From: Nitrospira sp.
GTDB taxonomy: Bacteria; Nitrospirota; Nitrospiria; Nitrospirales; Nitrospiraceae
Assembly: GCA_030653545.1 (NCBI GenBank)
Contig: JAURZE010000022.1
Span: forward strand, 186,001-250,000
Length of the DNA stretch: 64,000 nt
Reading direction: 5' to 3'
The notes below the pieces were generated by a model. It was not told where the DNA came from. It saw only the letters and a list, made by a program, of their open reading frames with translations, and searched no databases. Position numbers and translations under genes: made by a program. This document shows positions 17,474 to 25,273 of this stretch, piece by piece (position 1 is the stretch's first letter; the number at the start of each line of letters is the position of its first letter).

Positions 17474-18373
17474 CTATCGGAGCTCAAAGGTCATGGTGGT
17501 CTTCTGGTTGTTGCGAACCATATCGACTTTCACCGTTCGTTCATTTTTCAATTGCTGGAACAAACTGAGCATCGTGGAGGGATCACGGACATCTACACCG
17601 TTGACCCGCTGCAACACATCGCCGTATTGGATACCGATCTTTTCATAGAAACTGGCAGGGGCGATGTAGTCCATGCGATATCCGTTGGGGGTGCCATTGA
17701 CCATGAACGGCACGGCACGGGCCTGCGTCAGCAGCTTCGGCAGGTCGGCCATTGCCGCTTCGACCTCTCGCCGATCGATCACTTTCTTAATGGGAACTCC
17801 GGGCGCTGAGGCAACCGGAGCGCCGGCGGTCACCACCGGAGCCGCCGGCTTGTCGGTCGTGGAAAGTTCCAGCAGCTCTTCCTGGTCGCCGCTCCGAATC
17901 ACCAGGCCGTCCCGGCGAATGGCGCTGACCTCTCCCAAATCCGGGATCTGATCGTGCAGCCGGTAGAGCACCTGCCGCTTCGTGGCCAGTTCCTCGACAA
18001 TCGCGAACACCCCGCGTTCGCTTCCTAACACGACGCCTAAGAGCCGCAGCTTGTTCGCCACGCCCAAGGCCGCCCGTACGGGTGCTTGCGAAGCAGTCCC
18101 CGGCACACCGGTCATTCCAAGCGGGGCAGCGGGCAGCAGGAACAGGCCGCTCGACTGAATTTGATCCACCCATTGCTGCGGCACAAACGTCACCGGAACA
18201 GCCGTTTGAGCAGATTGAGGAGCCGCGCCCTTCGTGGGCGGGAGGGCTAAGGCCGCGGCGACAAACGCATTGACGCCGTGCGCAATGAGCAATGCGCCCA
18301 CAGCAAGATAGGCGGCGATAGTGAGGCGCCGTCCGGGTTGATCGCCGAGAATATCCATGCCGGTCTGTATCAT
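17474..18373 (-). CDS. gspC: Type II secretion protein GspC
   Basis: 299 residues: a short cytoplasmic N-terminus, one membrane helix (LTIAAYLAVGALLIAHGVNAFVAAAL, about 17-42), then the homology region (NKLRLLGVVLGSERGVFAIVEE) and a C-terminal PDZ-like domain (YGDVLQRVNGVDVRDPSTMLSLFQQL). The HR domain normally contacts the GspD secretin, so a secretin is expected elsewhere in the genome. It is the first gene of the minus-strand operon. The 276 bp upstream diverge towards a TPR gene. No clear ribosome-binding site was found for the ATG at 18373. Confidence 0.88.
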   Translation of the reverse strand: MIQTGMDILGDQPGRRLTIAAYLAVGALLIAHGVNAFVAAALALPPTKGAAPQSAQTAVPVTFVPQQWVDQIQSSGLFLLPAAPLGMTGVPGTASQAPVRAALGVANKLRLLGVVLGSERGVFAIVEELATKRQVLYRLHDQIPDLGEVSAIRRDGLVIRSGDQEELLELSTTDKPAAPVVTAGAPVASAPGVPIKKVIDRREVEAAMADLPKLLTQARAVPFMVNGTPNGYRMDYIAPASFYEKIGIQYGDVLQRVNGVDVRDPSTMLSLFQQLKNERTVKVDMVRNNQKTTMTFELR

Positions 18374-18587
18374 CCAAAAAGAGCGTGTCGGTCCATACTA
18401 CACTACGCATCGGGCGATCGACAGGCAATACTTTTATCGAGTTGCTCAGGAGGTCGTCCAGCGCAGCCGACTTATGGACAGCGATTTCGCGGCAGTCATG
18501 TGTACATTGAACGCCATTAGGGCACCCGCCCTGAATTTGCCAATTCCTAATCTATTGATACATTTAGATTTGCTCAAACAGCCATTA

Positions 18588-18603
18588 TGGTCTGGGTCTT
18601 GCT
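18588..18603 (+). promoter_or_regulatory. Candidate sigma-54 promoter before the TPR gene
   Basis: TGGTCTGGGTCTTGCT matches the -24/-12 layout (GG, ten bases, GC) with a good TTGCT -12 element. It ends 47 bp before the ATG of the TPR gene. Near-identical sites occur at 24912 and 42502. Confidence 0.55.
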
Positions 18604-18649
18604 GATTCCAGCCTAGTTCATGAGGAGTTGGTAAAGGAGTTGTGCCTGC

Positions 18650-19147
18650 ATGTCTGACTCAGATCTTCCGGAAACAAATCTCAACGACCTCGCAGCCGAG
18701 GCATACGAACGGGGCCTTGCGTTGCGGAAAGCTGGCCTCTTCAAGCAAGCGATCGAGCAATTTGAAAAGGCCGCGAGCGACCCCGCACTCGCCCTGAAAG
18801 CCTATGCCCAAATGGGACTTTCGCAAAAGTCCTGCGATCGATACGAAGACGCGGTCGCGGCGTTTCGCAACGCCCTCAAGTCACCCGGCGCATCGAAAAA
18901 AGACATCGTGCAAATCCTCTACGTGCTCGGCCGCACCCTCGAATCGCTCGGCCGGATCGCCGAAGCCCTCGAAGCCTATCGCTGGCTCCGGCGGGAAGAC
19001 AGCCTGTATCGGGACGTCGGAGAGCGTATCGATGCGCTGAGCACGGGACGGAGCCAGGCCGAGCAGCGATCCGCACAAAACAACCCGAAAGCGGGAACCA
19101 GCCAGCAACTCCACGCCTGGCAGAACCTCCTGCGGAACGTGAAGTAA
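18650..19147 (+). CDS. TPR-repeat protein, paralogous to the tail of the ExeA-type ATPase
   Basis: A 165-residue soluble protein with no signal peptide and about three tetratricopeptide repeats (ERGLALRKAGLFKQAIEQFEKA, AYAQMGLSQKSCDRYEDAVAAFRNAL, YVLGRTLESLGRIAEALEAYRWL). Its whole length aligns by eye with residues about 330-440 of the ATPase at 54412, including the spacing ALKAYAQMG versus LWLKAHAQIG and GASKKDIV versus SASPKEIL. It is probably a scaffold that binds a shared partner. It follows an AAAGGAG site (11 bp before the ATG) and a sigma-54-like promoter, and is divergent from the gsp operon. The exact function is unknown. Confidence 0.8.
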   Translation: MSDSDLPETNLNDLAAEAYERGLALRKAGLFKQAIEQFEKAASDPALALKAYAQMGLSQKSCDRYEDAVAAFRNALKSPGASKKDIVQILYVLGRTLESLGRIAEALEAYRWLRREDSLYRDVGERIDALSTGRSQAEQRSAQNNPKAGTSQQLHAWQNLLRNVK

Positions 19148-19376
19148 TGCGTTCCTTGTTGCCCAATCGCCGGGAATGAGATAAGTATTTTCCTCAAGCA
19201 TCATGCAATCAAAGACATATCGTCCACATACCATATACAAACCGTTGGTATATGCGTCCGTGGCAGGGGCGGAGCTGCCCGACTGTAGGGCCGCACGCTG
19301 AGCGGCCGGCAACCCGAAGACCGATACGAAGACCGATACGACGTTAGGTAAGTCACACTCATAGGGAGATCTGATC

Positions 19377-20384
19377 GTGAAAAAAGCGCTGATCACCGGT
19401 ATTACCGGGCAAGATGGATCCTATCTCGCGGAGTTTCTCCTGGCCAAGGGATACGAAGTCTACGGCATCATTCGCCGATCCAGCTCGTTCAACACCGGAC
19501 GGATCGACCCCATCTACGAAGACCCGCACGTCCCCAATGCCCGACTCAAACTGGTCTACGGGGATTTGAACGATGCGAGTTCGCTCAATCACATCATCCG
19601 CACCATCCAACCCGATGAGATCTACAACCTCGGGGCGCAGAGCCACGTGCGTGTGAGTTTCGACATTCCGGAATACACGGCGGATGTCACCGGCCTGGGC
19701 GCCATTCGGCTTTTGGAGGCCATTCGTGAGTCGGGGCTGACGCCGAAGTTCTATCAGGCGTCATCGAGCGAAATGTACGGCAAGGTGTTGGAAGTGCCGC
19801 AACGGGAAAGCACCCCCTTTTATCCGCGCAGCCCCTACGGCGCAGCCAAGGTCTATGCCTACTGGATCACGGTAAACTACCGGGAAGCCTACAACCTGTT
19901 CGCCTGCAACGGCATCCTCTTCAATCACGAATCGCCGCGACGAGGCGAAACTTTCGTGACCCGCAAGATCACCAAAGCCGCCGCCCGCATCAAGCTGGGC
20001 ATTCAGAAGGATTTATTTCTGGGTAATCTCGACGCCAAGCGCGACTGGGGGTTTGCCGGCGACTATATCGAAGCCATGTGGCTGATGCTGCAGGCCGACA
20101 AGCCGGACGACTATGTCGTGGCGACAGGGGAGACGCACACCGTCAAGGAGTTCCTGGAACTGACCTTCGACCGGCTCAAGCTGGACTGGAAGCAGCATGT
20201 GAAGATCGATGCCAAGTACTATCGTCCAACCGAAGTCGACCTCCTCATCGGCGATCCTGCAAAGGCCGCAAGAGAGCTTGGCTGGAAACCCAAGGTCGGC
20301 TTCCACGAACTCGTCAACATGATGGTCGACGCGGATCTCGCAGCGGAACGCGAACGTCTCGATGGGACAAGAAAGAAAGGTTGA
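19377..20384 (+). CDS. gmd: GDP-mannose 4,6-dehydratase
   Basis: 335 residues; an extended short-chain dehydrogenase. It converts GDP-mannose to GDP-4-keto-6-deoxymannose, the first step to GDP-fucose. The Rossmann motif is [13 protein letters not shown] (residues 8-20). The active site is SSSEMYG with [10 protein letters not shown] (YxxxK), and [16 protein letters not shown] is the family signature for substrate binding. Length is close to normal, perhaps slightly short at the C-terminus. The start is GTG with GGGAGAT upstream. Its partner fcl lies 629 bp downstream, so the pathway is complete apart from the mannose-activating enzymes. A 12-bp tandem repeat (GAAGACCGATAC, twice, 19316-19339) lies just upstream. 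Confidence 0.95.
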   Translation: MKKALITGITGQDGSYLAEFLLAKGYEVYGIIRRSSSFNTGRIDPIYEDPHVPNARLKLVYGDLNDASSLNHIIRTIQPDEIYNLGAQSHVRVSFDIPEYTADVTGLGAIRLLEAIRESGLTPKFYQASSSEMYGKVLEVPQRESTPFYPRSPYGAAKVYAYWITVNYREAYNLFACNGILFNHESPRRGETFVTRKITKAAARIKLGIQKDLFLGNLDAKRDWGFAGDYIEAMWLMLQADKPDDYVVATGETHTVKEFLELTFDRLKLDWKQHVKIDAKYYRPTEVDLLIGDPAKAARELGWKPKVGFHELVNMMVDADLAAERERLDGTRKKG

Positions 20385-20386
20385 GA

Positions 20387-20452
20387 CTGAGGCCGAGGGG
20401 TGAGGCTGAAGGTTGGAGGTTAGAGGTAGGAGGGCCGAGATTGGAGGGGAGA
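20387..20452. repeat. Purine-rich short repeat after gmd
   Basis: Units such as GAGGCTGAAGGTTGGAGG and TTAGAGGTAGGAGG; only the G-rich arm is present. It runs into the start of the next gene. Confidence 0.5.
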
Positions 20453-20848
20453 AGCGAGGCATCAGCTCCTGGATACCTCTTTCCGTTTGAGAAACTGGAA
20501 GTATGGAATGATTCTGTCGCGCTTGCTGACCTCATATTGGGGCTGCTCGATCGTGTGCCTCAGGGCAGATATCTTCGGTTGGTCTCCCAAATGGAAGGGG
20601 CAGCAGTTTCAGTTTCGCAAAATATCGCCGAAGGAAAAGGGCGGCAGCATCGAAAAGAGTTTTTGCAGTATTTAAGTATCGCCCAAGGCTCCCTGTACGA
20701 AACCGTCACGCTGAACGAAGTATTCCGCATTCGAAAGATATTCTCCGATGAAGAGGCGCTTGATATCCGCAGAAGGGCTGAGCTAATTGATCGAAAACTA
20801 AATGGTCTCATGAACTCAGTGAGGGGAAAGAATCGACGAGAAGGTTGA
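20441..20848 (+). CDS. Four-helix-bundle protein (S23/IVP family)
   Basis: About 135 residues. The core PFEKLEVWNDSVALADLI, SQMEGAAVSVSQNIAEGKGR and FLQYLSIAQGSLYETVTL is the signature of the four-helix-bundle family first seen in 23S rRNA intervening sequences and often found alone near polysaccharide genes. Its function is unknown; the fold oligomerises. The start is unclear. No ATG lies near the conserved region. The TTG at 20441 is the nearest usual start codon and falls inside the repeat, suggesting the repeat may have replaced the original 5' end. It lies between gmd and fcl. Confidence 0.7.
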   Translation: MEGRSEASAPGYLFPFEKLEVWNDSVALADLILGLLDRVPQGRYLRLVSQMEGAAVSVSQNIAEGKGRQHRKEFLQYLSIAQGSLYETVTLNEVFRIRKIFSDEEALDIRRRAELIDRKLNGLMNSVRGKNRREG

Positions 20849-20863
20849 TACTGGAAATGCGAA

Positions 20864-21006
20864 GAGTGCTCGAGGTTGAAGGCTAATGGTTGGAGGAGGG
20901 GGACTTGAAGATGGAGATGCGAGGCAATTGCCTCAAGCCTCGAACGTCGGGCCTCAAACCTCTTGTGCTTTGCCTCAGGCCTCGAACCTCAAACCTCTAA
21001 CCTAAG
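20864..21006. repeat. Purine-rich short repeat between four-helix gene and fcl
   Basis: A left arm with GAGGTTGAAGG and GGTTGGAGGAGG. The right arm has several CCTCAAACCTC/CCTCGAACCTC units and ends 6 bp before the fcl ATG, so fcl has no ordinary Shine-Dalgarno sequence. It can form long imperfect hairpins. Confidence 0.65.
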
Positions 21007-21012
21007 GCTATC

Positions 21013-21972
21013 ATGTCATTCTGGGCAGAAAAACGCGTCGTCGTCACCGGTGGAGCAGGATTTTTGGGCTCATTCGTCGTCGAGCAACTGCGCGCCAAGG
21101 GGTGCAAGAACATCGTCATCCCGCGGAGCACAGAGTACGACCTGGTCCAGATGGACGCCGTTAAGCAACTCTACAGCGATGCGAAACCGGATCTCGTCAT
21201 CCATCTGGCGGCGCGGGTCGGCGGCATCGGAGCCAACCAGGCCAACCCCGGCCGGTTCTTTTACGACAACTTGATGATGGGCACGCAGCTCATCGAAGTC
21301 GGACGCCAGATAGGCCTCAAGAAATTCGTGGCGCTCGGCACCATCTGCGCCTATCCCAAGTTCGCGCCCATTCCGTTCAAAGAAGACGACATCTGGAACG
21401 GCTATCCGGAAGAAACGAATGCCCCCTACGGCCTTGCGAAAAAGATGATGCTTGCGCAGTCGCAGGCCTATCGCCAACAGTACGGCTTCAATTCCATCGT
21501 ATTGTTTCCGGTCAACCTCTATGGACCGCGCGACAATTTCGACCTCAAGACCTCGCACGTGATCCCGGCGCTCATCCGGAAATTCGGCGAAGCCAAGGAT
21601 CTCAAGAAAGACCACGTCGAACTATGGGGTGATGGCTCGCCGAGCCGGGAATTCCTCTACGTCGAAGACGCGGCAGAAGGCATTCTCCTTGCCGCCGAAC
21701 AGTACAACGACAGCCAGCCCGTCAACCTGGGAACCGGGGAGGAAGTCGCCATTCGCGATCTGGCCGAACTCATTGCCAAAGAAGTCGGCTTCGCCGGTCC
21801 CATCAAGTGGGACACCACCAAGCCGAATGGCCAGCCCCGCCGCTGTCTCGACGTCACCCGTGCCAAAGAACTTTTCGGATTCCAGGCACGCCATCGCTTG
21901 CGAGAAGGACTCAAGAAGACCGTCCAGTGGTTCCACGACAACCGCAACAAGCTCCGGGAAGTGCAGTTCTGA
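21013..21972 (+). CDS. fcl: GDP-L-fucose synthase
   Basis: 319 residues; an extended short-chain dehydrogenase. It epimerises and reduces GDP-4-keto-6-deoxymannose to GDP-L-fucose with NADPH. The motifs are [16 protein letters not shown] (residues 11-26), [12 protein letters not shown], the catalytic Ser-Thr region LGTICAYP, and YGLAKKMM (YxxxK). [12 protein letters not shown] is typical of Fcl/WcaG. Length is normal. It completes the pathway started by gmd and implies fucose in the exported polysaccharide. Confidence 0.95.
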   Translation: MSFWAEKRVVVTGGAGFLGSFVVEQLRAKGCKNIVIPRSTEYDLVQMDAVKQLYSDAKPDLVIHLAARVGGIGANQANPGRFFYDNLMMGTQLIEVGRQIGLKKFVALGTICAYPKFAPIPFKEDDIWNGYPEETNAPYGLAKKMMLAQSQAYRQQYGFNSIVLFPVNLYGPRDNFDLKTSHVIPALIRKFGEAKDLKKDHVELWGDGSPSREFLYVEDAAEGILLAAEQYNDSQPVNLGTGEEVAIRDLAELIAKEVGFAGPIKWDTTKPNGQPRRCLDVTRAKELFGFQARHRLREGLKKTVQWFHDNRNKLREVQF

Positions 21973-21980
21973 TGGGAAAA

Positions 21981-22150
21981 TGCGCTTGAGGTTGGAGGAT
22001 TGAGGCTGAGAAAGAAGCGCTTGAGGTTAGAGGCCGGAGGTTCGAGGCTTATGACAACTGCGTAGCATCTCCATCTTCAAGCCTTCCCCTCTAACCCTGG
22101 GCCTCCAACCTCCAGCAATTATTTTCCCTGCCTCAGACCTCCACATCCCC
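21981..22150. repeat. Purine-rich short repeat after fcl
   Basis: The left arm (GCTTGAGGTTGGAGGATTGAGG and similar, to about 22050) faces a right arm of CCCCTCTAACC and CCTCCAACCTCCAGC units (to about 22145). It forms a long imperfect hairpin just after the fcl stop and could act as a transcript end. Confidence 0.65.
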
Positions 22151-22226
22151 AATCTCTCCACAATCTTGCCTTGGCCAACGGCTTACCTATAGAGTAAAGA
22201 CTGCTCAAAACTCTAAGGCTATACAA

Positions 22227-22466
22227 ATGTCCACATCGACAATGACGAGCAAAGGCCAAACAACGATCCCGAAAGACATGCGCAAACGACTGAATCTGCA
22301 TCCGGGGGACCGCCTGGACTTTATTATCGAAAAGGACGGCCGAGTGGTTGTGCTCCCGGCAAGCGTAGATGCATCGGAATTAACGGGAATACTCAAACCG
22401 CCCACCAAGCCGGTCAGCGTAGCCGAGATGAATCAAGCCATTCGCAAGCGCGGGGGACGTCGATGA
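22227..22466 (+). CDS. AbrB/MazE-type antitoxin
   Basis: A 79-residue protein with an N-terminal swapped-hairpin AbrB domain (TSKGQTTIPKDMRKRLNLHPGDRLDFIIEKDGRVVVLP) and a flexible C-terminal tail that normally wraps the toxin. It would bind its own promoter. The stop overlaps the start of the PIN-domain toxin remnant as ATGA, the usual TA arrangement. The toxin is broken, so this antitoxin is probably an orphan or anti-addiction relic. Confidence 0.85.
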   Translation: MSTSTMTSKGQTTIPKDMRKRLNLHPGDRLDFIIEKDGRVVVLPASVDASELTGILKPPTKPVSVAEMNQAIRKRGGRR

Positions 22467-22750
22467 TTGGAATCGACACGAATGTCCTGGTCAGACATTT
22501 GGTGCAAGACGATCCCGCACAATCACGCGCGGCATCCCAAGTAATCACAGAGCGATGTACGCGTGACGAACCAGGGTTTATTAATCGCATCGTGCTGTGT
22601 GAACTGGTCTGGGTACTGGAAAGCGCCTCTGGCTAGTCAAAAGACACCATAGTAGTCGTACTAGACAAGATTCTGAGGACCAGCCAACTCAAGATTGAAG
22701 ATACGCAGTCAGCGTGGATGGCCTTCCGGATGTATCAGAAAGCACAGAGA
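22463..22750 (+). pseudogene. PIN-domain toxin remnant, frameshifted and truncated
   Basis: The frame opens MIGIDTNVLVRHLVQDD, the PIN start with its first catalytic Asp, and keeps NRIVLCELVWVLE. It then shifts at an A-run near 22219-22224 of the 22.2-kb line (22619-22624). The lost frame continues SKDTIVVVLDKIL and WMAFRMYQKA, but only past a TAG at 22635. The remaining acidic residues and the C-terminal half of the domain are absent after about 22745. At least two lesions plus truncation mean no active nuclease. It overlaps the AbrB antitoxin by 4 bp. Confidence 0.8.
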
Positions 22751-22827
22751 AAAGACTCCCGACCCCTTGTCTTTTCTTTTCCTTCGAAGAAACCTAAAGA
22801 GAATTCGATCAAAAGGAGGGCGCCATT

Positions 22828-23040
22828 ATGAAAATAGCCGATGCCACAGCGGAAGTGTTCATGACGGCATTTGAGTCCTTACCGAAGTCCGAGCGTGAAG
22901 CGATCATGCAGCGACTCTTCGCCAACCCGGCATTGAAGGAAGATCTGATCGACGTGGCAAAATGGTATGACCGGCGCGCAGAGCGGGCTATTCCGTACCA
23001 ACGTGTTCGCCAACGACTCAAGAAGGCCGGCTGTCTGTGA
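22828..23040 (+). CDS. Small antitoxin-like protein paired with RelE remnant
   Basis: 70 residues, mostly helical and charged, with a strong AAAGGAGGG site 8 bp upstream. I recognise no named domain. The position directly before a RelE/ParE-type frame, and the size, fit a RelB-like antitoxin. Unusually, it is in the same reading frame as the following toxin frame, separated only by its TGA stop at 23038-23040. Confidence 0.6.
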   Translation: MKIADATAEVFMTAFESLPKSEREAIMQRLFANPALKEDLIDVAKWYDRRAERAIPYQRVRQRLKKAGCL

Positions 23041-23295
23041 CAGTATCGGCTTGTCATCAAGCCTTCGGCAAGCCGGGAGCTTGAGCGGCTGGAGGATCAG
23101 TTGCTTCGTCGGGCTGATGAGGCAATCCTAAAGTTAGCCGATAACCCACGGCCACATGGCGCAAAGAAACTCGGTGGCGTGCCGTTATACCGTATACGGG
23201 TAGGGACCTTTCGGATCGTGTACGAGGTGAATGATGCACGGCATCTGGTGACCATCGTGACTATCGGTCACCGCCGAAAAGTCTACCGAAAATGA
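23041..23295 (+). pseudogene. RelE/ParE-type toxin frame without a start codon
   Basis: The frame reads YRLVIKPSASRELERLED, then KKLGGVPLYRIRVGTFRIVYEV and IVTIGHRRKVYR. This is a full RelE/ParE ribonuclease or gyrase-poison fold of about 84 residues, with the usual basic C-terminus. No ATG, GTG or TTG precedes the conserved first strand. The frame begins immediately after the antitoxin TGA. The first usable codon is TTG at 23101, which would remove the first strand and most of helix 1. It is probably inactivated, unless made by read-through or an unusual start. Confidence 0.65.
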
Positions 23296-23344
23296 TCGAG
23301 TCCTCGGGGCAGAATACCCCTCAAAGCAAAGAGGTGTAACGAAT

Positions 23345-23572
23345 ACCCTGCGCGACAACACCGGACGCCCGGAGATAATTACAATCGGAACAAATGAACT
23401 CATCGGCACCCAACCAAGGACGCTGCCTCCGACACGAGCGCCTGTAATGGCAGGGCAATGGCAGCAGGGGACTGGCTCCGCCGTCTGCGGCGGTGCCCGT
23501 CCCCCTTCGGTGGAGCTGACGACATGGGACGGCAAGGGGGCGGAGCGGATCGTGGAGCATCTGGAGAGTGCG
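23345..23572 (+). pseudogene. Duplicated 3' fragment of UDP-GlcNAc 2-epimerase gene
   Basis: About 75 codons read TLRDNTGRPEIITIGTNELI, LPPTRAPVMAGQWQQG and WDGKGAERIVEHLE. This aligns with the last about 75 residues of the intact wecB at 25274 (TLRDNTERPETITIGTNELI, WDGKAAERIVNELE). About ten extra codons are inserted after GQWQQG, next to an inverted repeat around CCGCCGTCTGCGGCGG. No start or N-terminal domains are present. It is a relic of a second epimerase gene or of a duplication. Confidence 0.82.
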
Positions 23573-23988
23573 GCTGGAATGACGCAGCGACGTCGGCCTC
23601 ATGGAGAGGCACAGAGAATAGACTCCCGCCCCCTTTTGGCATCCCGCATTTGCACGGGCCGCGTCCTCACGACACAGCTTACGAAACGCGGCGACAAGAC
23701 CCGCATCATTGGCTCCATAGAATAGAGAAGGGTTCGGAGATACTACCAAGAAACAACCGAGTCTCAGTCACCTGAGAATTGACCGGGCCGCCACGAAGAA
23801 GGCCCACGCTGCGCTTTCACATAAGAAGCAGGTGACCATCACAGCGCATCTCGACTCGGATATCCCGCCCCCTTTTCCCTCTCCGCTTGCTGGCCGTACT
23901 TCCCTTCAACAAGATCTCGACATGTGGAAAGGCAGTGCGTAGAATGACTCGCGGACGGAGGTGCAGACGCGAGTGAAGGAGGTCATCC
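23573..23988. other. Decayed intergenic region
   Basis: No gene recognised. It contains copies of a short phrase like GACTCCCGCCCCCTTTT (near 23622 and 23857), also seen near 22752 and, more diverged, near 24284. This suggests remnants of a small repeated element within the toxin-antitoxin relic zone. Confidence 0.4.
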
Positions 23989-24157
23989 ATGCCGGCCATC
24001 GAGATAAACGATGAACAGATTCTTCGATGCTTGGATCAACTCTCCCCGGAAGGAATAAATGGCGCTGCGACAGCTTCTGATGGGGCTGGAGCGTCTTGAC
24101 CGACTCGTCGACAAGAATCGCGAACAACTCGAAGCCCTGTGCAGGGCCCGGGGGTAG
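23989..24157 (+). pseudogene. Antitoxin-like gene remnant with a frameshift
   Basis: Begins MPAIEINDEQILRCLDQLSPEG after an AAGGAGG site, then shifts frame near 24055. The other frame continues MALRQLLMGLERLDRLVDKNREQLEALCRARG. Joined, this looks like a short helical antitoxin of the kind usually paired with a PIN toxin. No toxin follows. Confidence 0.6.
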
Positions 24158-24340
24158 ATTTCGGAATGATGACGGAGGAAAATCGCGAACGATGCGTGGG
24201 GCGTGCGCCATGTTGAGCGTCTGAAGTGAGCGGTGAGCATGACTGAGCGGAGTCGGTCTGCTGGAGCGGGCCGGAAAAAAGACTCTCGACCATGTATCTT
24301 CTTTTTTAGTCCTGTGGATGCTGGTGTGAAGGAGGGCATG

Positions 24341-24577
24341 ATGCAAACGCAGCTTGTCGAATCGAACCCGTCGATCATGATGGGCAAACCGGTTATTGCC
24401 GGAACACGCATCACGGTTGAACTGATACTTGAAAAGCTCGCTGCCGGTGAGTCTCCGGAACAGATTATCGCCGCGCACTCGCGTTTGACCCGGGAAGCCG
24501 TTTCGGCAGCCTTGGACTTTGCGGCAAAGGCGCTGCGAGCGGACGTCATTTACCCGACTCCCGATCAGGCTGCATGA
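24341..24577 (+). CDS. DUF433-family antitoxin
   Basis: About 78 residues with a DUF433 winged-helix fold: NPSIMMGKPVIAGTRITVELILEKLAAGES followed by LTREAVSAALDFAAKAL. This family is usually the antitoxin of a DUF5615 PIN-like toxin. The second of two tandem ATGs (24341) is 5 bp from AAGGAGG. The stop overlaps the next frame as ATGA. Confidence 0.82.
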   Translation: MQTQLVESNPSIMMGKPVIAGTRITVELILEKLAAGESPEQIIAAHSRLTREAVSAALDFAAKALRADVIYPTPDQAA

Positions 24578-24711
24578 GACTCGTCGCCGATGAAGGCGTC
24601 GATCGAGCAATCGTCGAGCGTCTGCATGCCGCTCTTACACACTTGGATCACCACGTAAAGCCTGCCATCAAAGAATGGGATCGAATCGTAGACCGCTTGC
24701 CGGAGGAGTAA
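24574..24711 (+). pseudogene. DUF5615-type toxin with internal deletion
   Basis: 45 codons starting MRLVADEGVDRAIVERLHA, the characteristic N-terminus of DUF5615 PIN-like toxins. It then jumps to a short charged tail ending in DRIVDRLPEE. The central part with the remaining acidic residues is missing, so the toxin is presumably dead. It overlaps the antitoxin by 4 bp. Confidence 0.65.
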
Positions 24712-24722
24712 GTGATCCTTCT

Positions 24723-25045
24723 CCCTGGAGGCCGCCCCGCTCCTTCCTCTGGCTCCCTACCTCCAACCTCTAGCCTCAAACCTCCAACAATTCCCCCCTA
24801 CAACCTTCCCCTTTATTCCGTTTTGTACAGCCTAACCGGCATCCATACAGATCCTCATCAGTCTGGTAGTTCTAACTCATTGACTATGCAGAGGCTCAGG
24901 ACAGAGCCACTTGGTCTGAGTCTTGCTCCACCAACCGGGATTGCCGGAAAGAGCCCGGGGGAGAGACCTCCGTACACGCTTACAATTGAGGTTGCAGTTG
25001 CGCGAAAACACGAATCAGTTTCATGCCGACCTCAACCTTCACCTT
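24723..25045. repeat. Scattered purine/pyrimidine short repeats upstream of wecB
   Basis: C-rich units (CCTCCAACCTCTAGCCTC, CCTCAAACCTCC) at 24765-24790, then an isolated pair: TTGAGGTTGCAG near 24987 and GACCTCAACCTTCACC near 25029. The surrounding 24712-25273 holds no gene apart from a sigma-54-like site at 24912. Confidence 0.5.
24912..24927 (+). promoter_or_regulatory. Candidate sigma-54 promoter upstream of wecB
   Basis: TGGTCTGAGTCTTGCT differs by one base from the site at 18588 and has correct GG/GC spacing. It lies about 350 bp before wecB, so the leader would be long. It could drive the glycosyltransferase operon. Confidence 0.5.
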
Positions 25046-25273
25046 GACCCTCAGAAATCTCGCGGGCCTTTCCAGCATTCTACGATGCCAAACCCGGCCT
25101 TCTGCGGAACACGAAGGACTGGCAACAGATCACTTCCTTGTTGCCCATTAAGACCAAATCAGCTAAGTAGTTCCTCGGTGGCGTAAACATTCAGCCACGC
25201 GAGCCGGGACAAGCGCGAGTAAGAATAGCCGAAGTAACGACCACCTGACCGAAACCCGAAGAAGCCGAACAAC

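Noticed and set aside
19261-19276. Sigma-54-like site before gmd
   Set aside because: TGGCA and GG-N10-GC spacing are present, but the -12 element is GAGC rather than TTGC; too weak beside the three good sites.
19316-19339. 12-bp tandem GAAGACCGATAC as an operator
   Set aside because: Only two units and no palindromic symmetry; no basis for a regulator.
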